Positions 28,244-38,301 are shown, numbered from the stretch's first letter. The stretch: 64,000 nt of DNA from Sphaerisporangium rubeum (GCF_014207705.1 NZ_JACHIU010000001.1:6254501-6318500), one strand, 5' to 3'. Notes: generated from the sequence alone by a model not told the origin. Numbers and translations: made by a program.

Positions 28244-28837
28244 TCAGGCGGCCTGGAACTGCTGGGAACGCAGAGCGCCTTCCTCGTGCGCGTAGCCCTC
28301 AAGCATGGTGCGCAGCTGGCGGCGGCCCCGGTGCAGGCGCGACATGACGGTGCCGATCGGCGTCCCCATGCGCTCGGCGATCTCCTTGTAGGCGAAGCCC
28401 TCGACGTCGGCGAGGTACACCGCCACCCGGAAGTCCTCAGGCAGGGACCGCAGAGCGTTCATCACGACGCCGTCGGGAAGCTGCTCGAGCGCCTCGGTCT
28501 CCGCCGAGCGCAGCCCGGTGGAGCTGTGCGACTCCGCGGCGGCCAGCTGCCAGTCCTCGATGTCCTCGGCGGCGGAAAGCTTCGGCGAACGCTGCTTCTT
28601 GCGGTAGTCGTTGATGAAGTTGTTGGTGAGGATCCGGTGGAGCCAGGCGCGCAGGTTGGTGCCGGGCCGGAACTGGTGGTACGACGTGAACGCCTTGGCG
28701 ACGGTCTCCTGCACCAGGTCCTCCGCGTCGGCGGAGTTGCGGGTGAGTCGCATGGCGGACGCGTAAAGCTGGCTCGCCACAGGCATGACGTCGCACTCGA
28801 ACCATGCCTGGCGCTGCTGGTCTGTCATCGAGATCAT
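28244..28837 (-). CDS. ECF sigma factor, SigR-like
   Basis: 197 residues. Region 2 reads [23 protein letters not shown] with the -10 contact [21 protein letters not shown]. Region 4 ends [27 protein letters not shown], nearly the wording of Streptomyces SigR and mycobacterial SigH. Those factors turn on thiol-oxidative stress genes (thioredoxin system) when the zinc anti-sigma factor RsrA is oxidised. I chose ATG 28837, behind GGGGGGAC. No rsrA-like gene follows: the next gene is convergent. The anti-sigma factor must therefore be encoded elsewhere or be absent. Confidence 0.88.
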   Translation of the reverse strand: MISMTDQQRQAWFECDVMPVASQLYASAMRLTRNSADAEDLVQETVAKAFTSYHQFRPGTNLRAWLHRILTNNFINDYRKKQRSPKLSAAEDIEDWQLAAAESHSSTGLRSAETEALEQLPDGVVMNALRSLPEDFRVAVYLADVEGFAYKEIAERMGTPIGTVMSRLHRGRRQLRTMLEGYAHEEGALRSQQFQAA

Positions 28838-29077
28838 GTCGTCCCCCCTCATCCGGCCTTGCCCCCGCTACCCATCCGGCATGAACCCATGCAGGGTCGG
28901 TAATCGCTTTACTCCATAGACGGCCACTGCCATGGTCATGGTTCACCCATAAGGACCACGTTAAGGGTTTTGGCAGGTCAGGACCTCGTGGAAGCGACTT
29001 GGCCCGGGGTGGCATCATCACACCTCAGGCCGGACAAGTCCCCCTAGAATAACAGAAAAGACCCAAAATTGGGAAAA

Positions 29078-29093
29078 TGTGATGAACGTCACA
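29078..29093. promoter_or_regulatory. CRP-family binding site
   Basis: TGTGA-TGAACG-TCACA is the textbook CRP consensus, perfectly palindromic, centred about 37 bp upstream of the Cds1-like start codon. A further palindrome, CCCAAAATTGGG, lies at 29062-29073. The actinobacterial CRP homologue recognises the same half-sites. Confidence 0.75.
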
Positions 29094-29122
29094 CAGAACG
29101 GACAGACGTTGTGCTAGGCGGC

Positions 29123-30193
29123 ATGATACAGGCGGACCGGCACGACCCAGGAGCACGGGCCTGGGTGAGCGAGGCGATACGCCGGGTCGAGGCGGACGCC
29201 AACCGGAGCTGCGACACCCACCTGCACGTCTTCCCCCTGCCGCCGCGTTTCGGCGTCGACCTCTACCTGAAGGACGAGTCGGTCCACCCCACCGGGTCCC
29301 TGAAACACCGCCTGGCCCGCTCGTTGTTCCTGTACGGCCTCGCCAACGGCTGGATCGGCCCGAGGACCACCGTCATCGAGGCCTCCAGCGGCTCCACCGC
29401 GGTCAGCGAGGCGTACTTCGCTCGCATGCTCGACCTGCCGTTCGTCGCGGTGATGCCGGCCTCGACGTCCCCCGACAAGATCGCTCTGATCGAGTTCTAC
29501 GGCGGCAAGTGCCGCCTCGTGGACGACCCCACCGCGATCTACGCCGAGTCGCACCGCCTGGCCGAGGAGACCGGCGGCCACTTCATGGACCAGTTCACCT
29601 ACGCCGAACGGGCCACCGACTGGCGCGGCAACAACAACATCGCCGAGAGCATCTACCAGCAGATGTCCCTGGAACGCCACCCCGAGCCCACGTGGATCGT
29701 GGTCGGCGCCGGCACCGGCGGCACCTCCGCCACCATCGGCCGCTACATCCGGTACCGCCGCCACACCACCCGTCTCGCCGTGGTGGACCCCGAAGGCTCC
29801 GCCTTCTACCCGTACTGGACCGGCGGCGCCGCGGCCACCGCACCCGGCTCCCGCATCGAAGGCATCGGCCGGCCCCGCGTGGAGCCGTCCTTCCTGCCGA
29901 CGGTGATCGACCGCATGCTCCAGATCCCCGACGCGCACTCCATCGCGGCCATGCGCTGGGTCCGCGAGGTCACCGGCCGCCACGTGGGACCGTCGACCGG
30001 CACCAACGTCGCCGCCGCGACGCACCTGGTGCGCGAGATGCGCGACCGCGGCGAACACGGCAGCATCGTCACCCTGATCTGCGACAGCGGCGACCGCTAC
30101 ACCCAGACCTACGACGACGACACCTGGCTGGCGGCGCGGGACATCGACATCGAACCCTGCCTGCGAAGCCTGCGCGACTTCCTGGCCACCTGA
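29123..30193 (+). CDS. PLP-dependent cysteine desulfhydrase/synthase-family protein (Cds1-like)
   Basis: 356 residues of the cysteine synthase fold. The PLP lysine lies in [27 protein letters not shown] is the substrate loop and [14 protein letters not shown] the phosphate-binding glycine loop. The overall pattern, including [13 protein letters not shown] near the C-terminus, resembles mycobacterial Cds1, which degrades cysteine to H2S, pyruvate and ammonia for redox balance. I chose ATG 29123; ATG 29069 is possible but would overlap the CRP site. The position next to a SigR-like factor suggests thiol stress, but this is inference. Confidence 0.82.
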   Translation: MIQADRHDPGARAWVSEAIRRVEADANRSCDTHLHVFPLPPRFGVDLYLKDESVHPTGSLKHRLARSLFLYGLANGWIGPRTTVIEASSGSTAVSEAYFARMLDLPFVAVMPASTSPDKIALIEFYGGKCRLVDDPTAIYAESHRLAEETGGHFMDQFTYAERATDWRGNNNIAESIYQQMSLERHPEPTWIVVGAGTGGTSATIGRYIRYRRHTTRLAVVDPEGSAFYPYWTGGAAATAPGSRIEGIGRPRVEPSFLPTVIDRMLQIPDAHSIAAMRWVREVTGRHVGPSTGTNVAAATHLVREMRDRGEHGSIVTLICDSGDRYTQTYDDDTWLAARDIDIEPCLRSLRDFLAT

Positions 30194-30204
30194 CCTCGGC
30201 CGCG

Positions 30205-30294
30205 CGCCGCGACCTCACCGTGACGTGAGACCGGTGCGACCTCCTGACCACCGGCCCCCGCCGCACGGCCGCGACCTCACCGTGACGTGAGACC
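30205..30294. repeat. Direct repeat between the Cds1-like gene and ftsY
   Basis: CGCGACCTCACCGTGACGTG followed by AGACC occurs at 30209-30233 and again 61 bp later at 30270-30294. Each copy contains CTCAC-N6-GTGAG, able to form a small hairpin, so the pair may also terminate the two convergent genes. Confidence 0.7.
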
Positions 30295-30310
30295 GCGGGC
30301 CGGCGCGGGA

Positions 30311-31486
30311 TCAGTCGCCGAGGATCGCGTCGACGAAGACCTCGGGGTCGAAGGGGGCCAGGTCGTCGGGGCCCTCACCGAGGCCGACGAGCTTCACCGG
30401 GACACCGAGCTCGCGCTGCACCGAGATCACGATGCCACCCTTGGCGGTGCCGTCCAGCTTGGTGAGGACGATGCCGGTGACGTTGACGGCCTCGGCGAAG
30501 ACCTGGGCCTGGCGCATGCCGTTCTGGCCGGTGGTGGCGTCGAGGACCAGCAGGACCTCGTCGACGGTGGCCTTCTTCTCGATGACGCGCTTGACCTTGC
30601 CGAGCTCGTCCATGAGCCCGGTCTTGGTGTGGAGCCGGCCGGCGGTGTCGACGATCACGGTGTCGACCTTGTCGGTGATGCCTTTGCTCACGGCGTCGAA
30701 CGCCACCGACGCGGGGTCGGCCCCCTCGTCCTTGCGGACCACCTCGGCGCCGACACGCTCCCCCCACGTCTGGAGCTGGTCGGCGGCGGCGGCGCGGAAG
30801 GTGTCGGCCGCACCGAGCAGGACCTTGCGGCCGTCGCCGATCAGCGCACGGGCCAGCTTGCCGGTGGTGGTGGTCTTGCCGGTGCCGTTGACCCCGACGA
30901 CCAGGACGACAGCCGGCCGGTCACCATGGGGGCTCGTGTGCAGGGTGCGGTCGAGATCAGGATTGATCTGCGCCAGCAACTGCTCACGCAGCAGCCCCCG
31001 CACCTCGGCGCGGTCACGCGAACCGAGCACCTTCACCCGGGTGCGCAGCTCTTCGGTCATCATCTGGGTCGGCGTCACACCGACATCGGCCGTGATCAGC
31101 GCGTCCTCGATGTCGTCCCACGCGTCGTCGTCGAGCCGGTCCCTGGACAGCAGGTCCAGCAGGCCCCGGCCGAGCGACGTCTGCGACCGCGCCAGCCTGG
31201 CCCGCAGCCGCACCATGCGGCCCGCCGACGGCGGCGGGATCTCGATGACCGGCGCAGGCGGCGCCACCGGCTCCGCGGGCCGCACCGGCGGCGGGATGGT
31301 GGTCGTCGCGGCGTCCTCCTCCACGACGGCCGTACCACCAGGCCGCTGGTCGGTGACCTCCGGCGCCTGCGGCGGCACCACCGGCGGCGCCTGCCGCCGC
31401 CTCGGCCGCAACAACAGCAGCATGCCGCCGACCGCGAAGACCGCGATCGCGATGACGATCAGAAAGATGCCGATGTACCCGTCCAC
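30311..31486 (-). CDS. ftsY: Signal recognition particle receptor FtsY
   Basis: 391 residues. A hydrophobic anchor lies at 5-26 (actinobacterial FtsY often has one), a Pro/Ala/Glu-rich linker at 28-90, then the NG domain. GTPase motifs: GVNGTGKTTTTGKLA, DTFRAAAADQL, DTAGRLHTK, TKLDGTAKGG and GLGEGPDDLAPF. It docks ribosome-SRP complexes at the membrane for co-translational targeting. GTG start at 31486. It follows smc by 185 bp on the same strand, as in Streptomyces. Here it is followed by a Cds1-like gene, not by the usual nitrogen-regulatory and ffh genes. Confidence 0.95.
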   Translation of the reverse strand: MDGYIGIFLIVIAIAVFAVGGMLLLLRPRRRQAPPVVPPQAPEVTDQRPGGTAVVEEDAATTTIPPPVRPAEPVAPPAPVIEIPPPSAGRMVRLRARLARSQTSLGRGLLDLLSRDRLDDDAWDDIEDALITADVGVTPTQMMTEELRTRVKVLGSRDRAEVRGLLREQLLAQINPDLDRTLHTSPHGDRPAVVLVVGVNGTGKTTTTGKLARALIGDGRKVLLGAADTFRAAAADQLQTWGERVGAEVVRKDEGADPASVAFDAVSKGITDKVDTVIVDTAGRLHTKTGLMDELGKVKRVIEKKATVDEVLLVLDATTGQNGMRQAQVFAEAVNVTGIVLTKLDGTAKGGIVISVQRELGVPVKLVGLGEGPDDLAPFDPEVFVDAILGD

Positions 31487-31671
31487 AAGACGTCAGTTTC
31501 CCAGACGACCGGCCATGGTCACTCCCCGCCCCACACCGTTGTGGACAACTCACGGGAAGTCCGGGTGGACCGGACGGCACGGCCGGCCGGTCCGGTCGTC
31601 TCCGCCGACCCCGTCATGGTCCCGTCCGTCGAGACCGTGGTGTGCGCCGGCGCGACGGGCCCGCACAGGCG

Positions 31672-34600
31672 CTAGGCGATCTCGCGGTCCCTGAGGCGCT
31701 GGCTGACGACCTGGGTGACGCCGTCGCCGCGCATGCTGACGCCGTACAGCGCGTCGGCGATCTCCATGGTGCGTTTCTGATGGGTGATGACGATGAGCTG
31801 TGAGCTCTGGCGCAGCTCCTCGAAGAGGGTGAGCAGGCGCTGGGTGTTGGTGTCGTCCAGGGCCGCCTCGACCTCGTCCATCACGTAGAACGGGGACGGC
31901 CGGGCCTTGAAGATGGAGATCAGGAAGGCGACGGCGGTCAGGGAGCGCTCGCCGCCGGAGAGCAGCGACAGGCGCTTGACCTTCTTGCCGGGGGGTCGGG
32001 CCTCCACGTCGACACCGGTGGTCAGCATGTCGGTGGGGTCGGTGAGGACCAGGCGGCCCTCGCCGCCGGGGAAGACGCGGGTGAAGATGGTCTCGAACTC
32101 GCGTGCGACGTCCTCGTAGGCCGCGGTGAAGACCTGCTCCACCCGCTCGTCGACCTCCTTGACCACCAACAGCAGGTCGCGGCGGGTCTTGCGGAGGTCT
32201 TCGAGCTGTGAGTTGAGGAACGTGTGGCGTTCCTCCAGAGCGGCGAACTCCTCAAGGGCCAGCGGGTTGACCTTGCCGAGCTGGGTCATCTGGCGCTCGG
32301 CGACACGGGCCCGTTTCTCCTGCTCCTCGCGGACGTACGGCACGGGGTCGCCCTCGGCGAGCGGCACCGGCTGGTCGGGGCCGTACTCGCGGACCAGCGC
32401 CTCGGGCTCGACGCCGAACTCCTCAAGGGCCCGGGTCTCCATCTGCTCAAGGCGCAGGCGGCGCTCGGTGCGGGCCACCTCGTTGCCGTGCGCGCGGTTG
32501 ACCAGGCGGTCCAGCTCGGCCGACAGCTCGCGGACCCGGACGCGCACGGCCTTGAGCTCGGTGTCGATCTCGCCGCGTGCCGTCTCGGCCGCCACCCGCT
32601 CGGTCTCGGCCAGCCCCAGAGAGTAGTCGAGCGCGCCGAGCGCGCGCCGAGCGCCACGCAGCACCGACTCGGCGACCTCGGCCTGCGCGCGGCGCCGCGC
32701 GCGCAGGGCCGCGGCCCCGGCACGCTCCTCACGCTCGCGCCGCGCGGCCCGCATGAGCTGGTCGGCGCGGCCGGCGATGCCGCGTACGCGCTCCTCGGCG
32801 GTGCGGACGGCGAGACGGGCCTCCATCTCGGCCTGGCGGGTCACCGCGCACTCCGCGGCCAGCCCGTCACGGGTCTCGGTGGTGGGCTCGGCGGTCAGCT
32901 CGTCGGCGTACTCGGCTTCGGCGAGGCTCTCCTCCATCTCGGTGACCCCGGCCAGGTGCCGGTCGCGTGCCTCACGGGCCGCGGTGACGCTCGCGGTGAG
33001 GCGATCGCACTCACCTCTGGCGGCCTGCGCGGCGGCCCCGAGCTGAGCGAGCCGCCTGGCCGACGCCGCGACCCGCTGGTCGGCCTCGCGCTGGCGGCGG
33101 CGCACACCGTCCAGGATGGCCTGCGCGGTGTTCACCCCGGTCTGTGCGGCGTCGACCACCGTGCGGGCCTGCGCGGCGTGGGCCTGCGCGGCCTCCACGG
33201 CGGCCTGCGCCGTGCGCTCGGCCTCGGCGGCCAGCTCCAGCGCCTCCGTCGTGCCGGCCGCGGCGGCGTGGGCCTGGTGGAGGTCGGCGGTGGCCTGGTC
33301 GAGCGCCGTGCGCACCTGGAGCACCGACGTGCCGCCACCGGGGCCCGCCTCGGCGTGGTGAATGCCGACGAGGTCACCTGTCCAGGTGACCGCGCGCAGG
33401 TCGGGACGCTCCTCCACGACCTTGCGCGCCACGGTCACGTCGTCCACGACGACCACGCCGCGCAGCAGCGCCTCGACGGAGGCGTGGAAGGGGGCCGTGA
33501 CGCGCACCAGGTCGGCGGCCCAGCGTGCGCCGTCCAGTGGGACGGGCCTCGCCGGGGCCGCGTCGGAGGCGATCACCAGGGACGCGCGGCCGGACTTCTC
33601 CGCGCGCAGCAGCTCCGCGGCGTCCACCACCGCGGACAGCGACTGGACCGCGACCGCTTCGGCGGCGGCGCCGAGCACCGCCGCCACCGCGATCTCGGCC
33701 CCGGTCTCCACGGTCATCATCGCGGCCAGCGGCCCGAGCACACCGGTCAGCCCGGCCGCGAGCAGCGTCGCGCCGCCGTCGGCGCCGCCGGAAAGGCTGA
33801 GCTCCAGTGCCTCGCGCCTGGCCTCGAGGGCCGCGACGGCACGCTGGGCCTCCTGGTCGGCCGTGCGCGCGGTGCCGAGCGCGGCGCGCGCGTCGGTGAG
33901 GGCCTTGCGCGGAACCTCGGCGGCGGCTCTCGCCTCGTCGGCGGCGGCCTTCGCCTCGCCGGCCACGGCCTTGGCCTCCTCGACGCCGGCCTCGGCGCGG
34001 GCCAGCTCGGCCAGCAGCTCGGGATCGGCGGCGGGCTCGGCCCGCTCCAGCTCGTCGTGCTCCTCCTGCGCGGCGGCGCTGCGCCGCTCGGCGTCGTCCA
34101 GCGCCTTGGTCAGCCGGCCGATCTCCTCCTCGGCGGCCCTGGCCCTGCCCCGCACCGCCGCGACCTCGCCGCGCAGCCGGGCCAGGCCCTCACGACGGTC
34201 GGCCGCCGCGCGGGCCGCGGCGGCGAGCCGCCGTTCCTCGGCCCCCAGCGCGCTCTCGGCGTCCTCGCGACGCGTCACCGCCTGATCGAGGATCTCCTCG
34301 GCGATGTCGAGCTCGGCCTTGAGCGCCTGCTCGCGCTCACGCACCTCGCCGGCCTCGCGTTCGTAGTCCTCGGGGTCACGGCCGCGCCGCTCGATCGTGG
34401 CGGCCTCCAGCGCGTGCCGATGGCGCTCGGCGGCGAGGGTCTCGACGCTGTGCAGCCGTTCCTTCAGGCCCGCGAGGCGGTAGTAGGTCTCCTGGGCCGA
34501 GGCGAGACGCGGCTGGGCCGCGGCCTCGGCGGCCTCCAGCTCGGTCTCCCTGGCCTGGCCCCGGCCGAGCTCGGTCTCGACCTGAGCGCGCCGCGCGAGC

Positions 34601-35352
34601 ACGGCCGACTCGTCGGCGGCCTCACGGTCGAGGTGCTCACGCAGCCGCACGACGTCGTCGGCGAGCAGGCGCAGCCGTGCGTCACGCAGGTCGGCCTGGA
34701 TGACGGCGGCCTTGCGCGCGATCTCGGCCTGACGGCCGAGCGGCTTGAGCTGGCGCCGCAGCTCGTTGGCGAGGTCCTGCACGCGGGTGAGGTTGGCCTG
34801 CATGGCGTCGAGCTTGCGCAAGGCCTTCTCTTTGCGCTTGCGATGCTTGAGCACACCGGCGGCTTCCTCGATGAACGCGCGGCGCTCCTCGGGACCCGCG
34901 TGCAGCACCGTGTCGAGCTGACCCTGGCCGACGATGACGTGCATCTCGCGGCCGATGCCGGAGTCCGACAGCAGCTCCTGGATGTCGAGGAGGCGGCAGG
35001 TGTCGCCGTTGATGGCGTACTCGCTCTGGCCGGACCGGAACATCAGCCGGCTGATGGTGACCTCGGTGTAGTCGATCGGCAGCGCGCCGTCGCTGTTGTC
35101 GATGGTGAGCGTCACCTCGGCGCGGCCGAGCGGGGGCCGTGAGGAGGTGCCGGCGAAGATGACGTCCTCCATCTTGCCGCCGCGCAGCGACTTGGCGCTG
35201 TGCTCCCCCATGACCCACGCCAGAGCGTCCACGACGTTGGACTTGCCGGAGCCGTTGGGGCCGACCACACAGGTGATGCCGGGCTCGAACCGCAACGCGG
35301 TGGCCGACGCGAAGGACTTGAAGCCGCGCAGGGTGAGGTTCTTGAGATACAA
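31672..35352 (-). CDS. smc: Chromosome segregation protein SMC
   Basis: 1226 residues. Walker A is at 31-38 (GPNGSGKS), followed by very long coiled coils (about 160-500 and 660-1030) flanking a hinge domain (about 510-650, GVLGPLAAMMTVETGAEIAVAAVL). The C-terminal signature is LSGGERSLTAVAF and Walker B YVMDEVEAALDD. It forms the ScpAB-SMC condensin that organises and segregates the chromosome. The start is TTG at 35352 with GGAGG seven bases upstream. The opposite strand shows a 970-residue open frame, a GC-bias shadow. Confidence 0.97.
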   Translation of the reverse strand: MYLKNLTLRGFKSFASATALRFEPGITCVVGPNGSGKSNVVDALAWVMGEHSAKSLRGGKMEDVIFAGTSSRPPLGRAEVTLTIDNSDGALPIDYTEVTISRLMFRSGQSEYAINGDTCRLLDIQELLSDSGIGREMHVIVGQGQLDTVLHAGPEERRAFIEEAAGVLKHRKRKEKALRKLDAMQANLTRVQDLANELRRQLKPLGRQAEIARKAAVIQADLRDARLRLLADDVVRLREHLDREAADESAVLARRAQVETELGRGQARETELEAAEAAAQPRLASAQETYYRLAGLKERLHSVETLAAERHRHALEAATIERRGRDPEDYEREAGEVREREQALKAELDIAEEILDQAVTRREDAESALGAEERRLAAAARAAADRREGLARLRGEVAAVRGRARAAEEEIGRLTKALDDAERRSAAAQEEHDELERAEPAADPELLAELARAEAGVEEAKAVAGEAKAAADEARAAAEVPRKALTDARAALGTARTADQEAQRAVAALEARREALELSLSGGADGGATLLAAGLTGVLGPLAAMMTVETGAEIAVAAVLGAAAEAVAVQSLSAVVDAAELLRAEKSGRASLVIASDAAPARPVPLDGARWAADLVRVTAPFHASVEALLRGVVVVDDVTVARKVVEERPDLRAVTWTGDLVGIHHAEAGPGGGTSVLQVRTALDQATADLHQAHAAAAGTTEALELAAEAERTAQAAVEAAQAHAAQARTVVDAAQTGVNTAQAILDGVRRRQREADQRVAASARRLAQLGAAAQAARGECDRLTASVTAAREARDRHLAGVTEMEESLAEAEYADELTAEPTTETRDGLAAECAVTRQAEMEARLAVRTAEERVRGIAGRADQLMRAARREREERAGAAALRARRRAQAEVAESVLRGARRALGALDYSLGLAETERVAAETARGEIDTELKAVRVRVRELSAELDRLVNRAHGNEVARTERRLRLEQMETRALEEFGVEPEALVREYGPDQPVPLAEGDPVPYVREEQEKRARVAERQMTQLGKVNPLALEEFAALEERHTFLNSQLEDLRKTRRDLLLVVKEVDERVEQVFTAAYEDVAREFETIFTRVFPGGEGRLVLTDPTDMLTTGVDVEARPPGKKVKRLSLLSGGERSLTAVAFLISIFKARPSPFYVMDEVEAALDDTNTQRLLTLFEELRQSSQLIVITHQKRTMEIADALYGVSMRGDGVTQVVSQRLRDREIA

Positions 35353-35544
35353 CCCGCGGCCTCCCCCCGTGATGCTCGGGTGACGCCGATCAGGGCGACC
35401 CTGCGGGGCAGACTATCGGGTCAAGGGGCTCCAGGCGGCCAACCTGTGGAGCGGCGGTGCCGATTCGGCCTGACGACCGCCGCTCATGAGGGTTGGTTAG
35501 GGCTGGACCGGGGTAACGACCTGCGCGAGGGAAGACAAATGACT

Positions 35545-35569
35545 AGGGACGCCTTTGGGGGGCGTCCCT
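35545..35569 (-). terminator. Terminator of the small coiled-coil gene
   Basis: AGGGACGCC (35545-35553) pairs with GGCGTCCCT (35561-35569) around a 7-base loop, 27 bp beyond the stop of the minus-strand small gene and before smc. Confidence 0.75.
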
Positions 35570-35595
35570 GACATGATGTACTGCCGTACCGAGCC

Positions 35596-35790
35596 TCAGG
35601 TGAGGGCCGGCTCGCGATCCTGCAAACGCGTGAACGCCTCATCGCGCGACTGCGCGGCGAGAGCGTCGTTCTGCGCCTGGAGCCTGGTGAGCTCCGCCTC
35701 CAGATCCCGGATTCGCTGCTGGAGACGGCGCATTTCCGAGACCATTCGAGGGTCGAGACCGCCGACGTGGCCGAGTAGAGCCTTCGCCAT
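35596..35790 (-). CDS. Small coiled-coil protein upstream of smc
   Basis: 64 residues: MAKALLGHVGGLDPRMVSE, then a leucine-heptad helix (RRLQQRIRDLEAELTRLQAQ). The ATG at 35790 follows GGAGGACC; a longer in-frame start at 35880 lacks a ribosome binding site. I recall similar small coiled-coil proteins in other actinomycetes, but this was not checked. No function is known. It has its own promoter-like upstream region and a terminator at 35545-35569. Confidence 0.75.
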   Translation of the reverse strand: MAKALLGHVGGLDPRMVSEMRRLQQRIRDLEAELTRLQAQNDALAAQSRDEAFTRLQDREPALT

Positions 35791-35979
35791 GGTTAAGGGT
35801 CCTCCACGCTGAGTGACCAAACTGGTTCGCGCACTTCTTGCCGCGGGAGGGGTGCGCGTGTTTCCTCTCAAGAGTCGCACCGGCGATGGAGGCGGTCAAG
35901 TTGAACGCTCCCCATGAATACGCCAATGGGCACTCCCGACATGCAAATATACCGCATTTGTAGGGTTTCAGGGAAGCGG

Positions 35980-36267
35980 CTAGCGCTCTACAAATCCGCC
36001 GAAACCCCCACGGGGCCGGGACCAGCGTTCCACGACCACGTCCACGCGTCCGGGAGTGTCACCGCCTCTGAGCAGCGCGAGAAGGCGCTCACAGGCCTCA
36101 CGCGGCCCTTCCGCGACGACCTCCACCCGGCCGTCCGCGAGGTTGGACGCCGACCCGACCAAGCCGAGCTCCAGAGCGCGCGACCGCGTCCACCAGCGGA
36201 AACCCACCCCCTGGACCCGGCCGCGTACCCACGCGTTGAGCCTGACCCGCTCGGCGGGGCCCGTCAC
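35980..36267 (-). CDS. acyP: Acylphosphatase
   Basis: 95 residues. [13 protein letters not shown] holds the phosphate-binding loop and catalytic arginine, and [17 protein letters not shown] the catalytic asparagine. The enzyme hydrolyses acyl phosphates such as acetyl or carbamoyl phosphate. The GTG start (36267) overlaps the TGA stop of mutM by the sequence GTGA, indicating translational coupling in the rnc-mutM-acyP operon. An inverted repeat, ATTTGTAG/CTACAAAT (35956-35995), spans its stop codon and could end the transcript. Confidence 0.88.
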   Translation of the reverse strand: MTGPAERVRLNAWVRGRVQGVGFRWWTRSRALELGLVGSASNLADGRVEVVAEGPREACERLLALLRGGDTPGRVDVVVERWSRPRGGFGGFVER

Positions 36268-37139
36268 CCGGCCACCCGGGGCTGACAACGGGGACAACTG
36301 TAGGAGGACCTGTTCATGAAGGCCTCCCGCAGCACCGGAGCGCCGCACCGGCCGCACGGCTCGCCTTCGCGTCCGTAGACGTTCAGCGAACGGTCGAAAT
36401 AGCCGCTCTCACCGTTCACGTTGACGTACAGGCTGTCGAACGACGTGCCACCCTGGCCGAGCGCCTCCGACATCACCGCGCGCACGGCCGCGAGCAACTC
36501 GGCCACCTTGGCGCGGCTCAGCGACCGGGTCGGCACGCTCCCGTGCAGGCGGGCCCGCCACAACGCCTCGTCGGCGTAGATGTTGCCGACACCGCTGATC
36601 AGCGACTGGTCGAGCAGCGCTCTTTTGATCTCGGTCTGCCGGAGCGCCAGGCGGGTCGCGAACACCTCGTCGTCGAACCCATCCTCGAACGGGTCGGCCG
36701 CGATGTGCGCGATCGGCTCAGGCACCGGCCGGCCGCCGGCCTTCGCCGGCACCAGCGTGGCGACCATGAGATGGCCGAACGTCCGCTGGTCCACGAAACG
36801 CAGTTCGCCGGCGGCATCGGTGAAACCGAGCCGGACCCGCAGGTGCTTCTCCGCCGGGGAGTCCGCGCCGGTGACCAGAAGCTGGCCGCTCATGCCGAGA
36901 TGCGCCAGCAGAGCGTCCCCACCCGCCTCAGGCTCACCGAGCGGCATCCACAGGTACTTGCCGCGGCGCTCCGCCGAGCGGATCACCCGGCCCCTCAGGC
37001 GGGCCGCGAACTCCACCGGGCCAGGCAGATGCCTGCGCACCGCGCGCGCGTGCAGCACATCGGCCCCGAGGACCGTGCGTCCCGCCACCCAGCGCGACAG
37101 GCCGTCCCGGACGACCTCGACCTCCGGCAACTCGGGCAT
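36264..37139 (-). CDS. mutM: Formamidopyrimidine-DNA glycosylase
   Basis: 291 residues. It starts [10 protein letters not shown], with catalytic P2 and E3. [21 protein letters not shown] (helix-two-turn-helix) and the C-terminal zinc finger CGRC-N16-CPRC complete the Fpg family. It removes 8-oxoguanine and formamidopyrimidines and nicks the abasic site. It begins 4 bp after the rnc stop, so it is co-transcribed with rnc and acyP. Confidence 0.96.
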   Translation of the reverse strand: MPELPEVEVVRDGLSRWVAGRTVLGADVLHARAVRRHLPGPVEFAARLRGRVIRSAERRGKYLWMPLGEPEAGGDALLAHLGMSGQLLVTGADSPAEKHLRVRLGFTDAAGELRFVDQRTFGHLMVATLVPAKAGGRPVPEPIAHIAADPFEDGFDDEVFATRLALRQTEIKRALLDQSLISGVGNIYADEALWRARLHGSVPTRSLSRAKVAELLAAVRAVMSEALGQGGTSFDSLYVNVNGESGYFDRSLNVYGREGEPCGRCGAPVLREAFMNRSSYSCPRCQPRVAG

Positions 37140-37143
37140 GACG

Positions 37144-37890
37144 TCAGGTGGCCGCCTTCTCCAGGCTCTCCGCGGCCTGGCGGCGGGCCCGGATGGCGTT
37201 CCAGGCGGCCTCCGCGGCCTGCTGCTCGGCTTCCTTCTTGCTGCGGCCCGCACCCGAGCCGTACTCCTGGCCGCCGACACGCACCACGGCCGTGAACGAC
37301 TTGGCGTGGTCGGGCCCGCTCTCGTCCACGTGGTACTCGGGGACACCGAGCATCTCGGACGCCGTCAGCTCCTGCAGGGACGTCTTCCAGTCCAGGCCCG
37401 CGCCGAGCGACGCCGACCGCTTGATCAGCGGGTCGAACAGCAGATGGACCACGCGGAACGCCTCGTCGAGGCCCTTGTCGACGTACACCGCGCCGATCAG
37501 CGCCTCAAGGGTGTCGGCGAGGATCGACGACTTGTCACGGCCCCCGGTGCCCTCCTCGCCGCGGCCGAGACGCATGAACCGGCCGAGGCCGAGGTCACGC
37601 GCCACGTCGGCGAGCGCACGCATGTTCACCACCGCCGCGCGGAGCTTGGCGAGCTGACCCTCCGGCAGGTCGGGGTGACCGCGGAACAGGGTGTCGGTGA
37701 CCACCAGGCCGAGCACCGAGTCACCGAGGAACTCAAGGCGCTCGTTGGTCGGCAGACCACCGTTCTCGTACGCGTAGGAACGGTGCGTCAAAGCCCGCTC
37801 CAGAAGTGCTTCGTTCAGACGGACACCGATCTCGCGGTCGAGCTCGTCTCTCGCGATGGTCACATCGATCGGCTTGCCACCTGCGGCCAC
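37144..37890 (-). CDS. rnc: Ribonuclease III
   Basis: 248 residues from GTG 37890, behind AGGAGGAGAC. The catalytic signature [16 protein letters not shown] and the second acidic cluster [15 protein letters not shown] are present; a double-stranded RNA-binding domain occupies the last 75 residues ([29 protein letters not shown]). It processes rRNA precursors and structured mRNAs. First gene of the rnc-mutM-acyP operon, preceded by terminator hairpins. Confidence 0.96.
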   Translation of the reverse strand: MAAGGKPIDVTIARDELDREIGVRLNEALLERALTHRSYAYENGGLPTNERLEFLGDSVLGLVVTDTLFRGHPDLPEGQLAKLRAAVVNMRALADVARDLGLGRFMRLGRGEEGTGGRDKSSILADTLEALIGAVYVDKGLDEAFRVVHLLFDPLIKRSASLGAGLDWKTSLQELTASEMLGVPEYHVDESGPDHAKSFTAVVRVGGQEYGSGAGRSKKEAEQQAAEAAWNAIRARRQAAESLEKAAT

Positions 37891-37982
37891 GTCTCCTCCT
37901 CGGACGAATCTACGGCCGTCACGTGAAATGAGCACGTCACGACCACTGTTCGCGATGGCGGATGGAACACGGGCCCGAAAAC

Positions 37983-38025
37983 GTGGTGGACGCCGGGAGA
38001 TTGCGGCAGCCCCGGCGTCCACCAC
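37983..38025 (-). terminator. Strong hairpin between rpmF and rnc
   Basis: A perfect 15-bp stem (GTGGTGGACGCCGGG at 37983-37997 with its complement at 38011-38025), 13-base loop, downstream of rpmF on the minus strand. Confidence 0.8.
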
Positions 38026-38060
38026 GGCCGCGGGCGAACCGCCACCGCACGCTTTCGACG

Positions 38061-38109
38061 GGCCGGTCCCGGCCGGCCGGACGCCTCGCATCCGGCCGGG
38101 ACACCGGCC
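38061..38109 (-). terminator. Second hairpin after rpmF
   Basis: GGCCGGTCCCGGCCGG (38061-38076) faces CCGGCCGGGACACCGGCC (38092-38109) with one small bulge, 12 bp beyond the rpmF stop. Together with the next hairpin it makes a tandem terminator. Confidence 0.7.
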
Positions 38110-38120
38110 GATCGAGAGCG

Positions 38121-38300
38121 TCAGGCCGACGGCTCGATGACCTGACGGCGGTTGTAGGTGCCGCAGGTCGGGCAGGCGACGTGAGGCAGCTTCGGCGAGC
38201 GGCACTGGTTGCACTTCGCGAGCACCGGCGCGGCGGTCTTCCACTGCGCGCGGCGGGAGCGGGTGTTGCTCCGCGACATCTTCCGCTTGGGGACGGCCAC
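38121..38300 (-). CDS. rpmF: Ribosomal protein bL32
   Basis: 59 residues: [20 protein letters not shown] at the N-terminus and a CNQC...CPTC zinc ribbon, which marks the zinc-containing C+ form. GTG start at 38300, one base after the stop of the DUF177 gene, whose end supplies the GGAGG site. The DUF177-rpmF pair is conserved across bacteria. Being the zinc form, it could be replaced by a zinc-free paralogue under zinc limitation, as known in other actinomycetes. Confidence 0.95.
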   Translation of the reverse strand: MAVPKRKMSRSNTRSRRAQWKTAAPVLAKCNQCRSPKLPHVACPTCGTYNRRQVIEPSA

Positions 38301-38301
38301 G

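Noticed and set aside
32224..35142. A 972-codon open frame on the plus strand
   Set aside because: It is antisense to smc, which has complete Walker A, signature and Walker B motifs. The antisense translation is Leu/Gly/Arg-rich with no domain; a shadow of high-GC codon bias.
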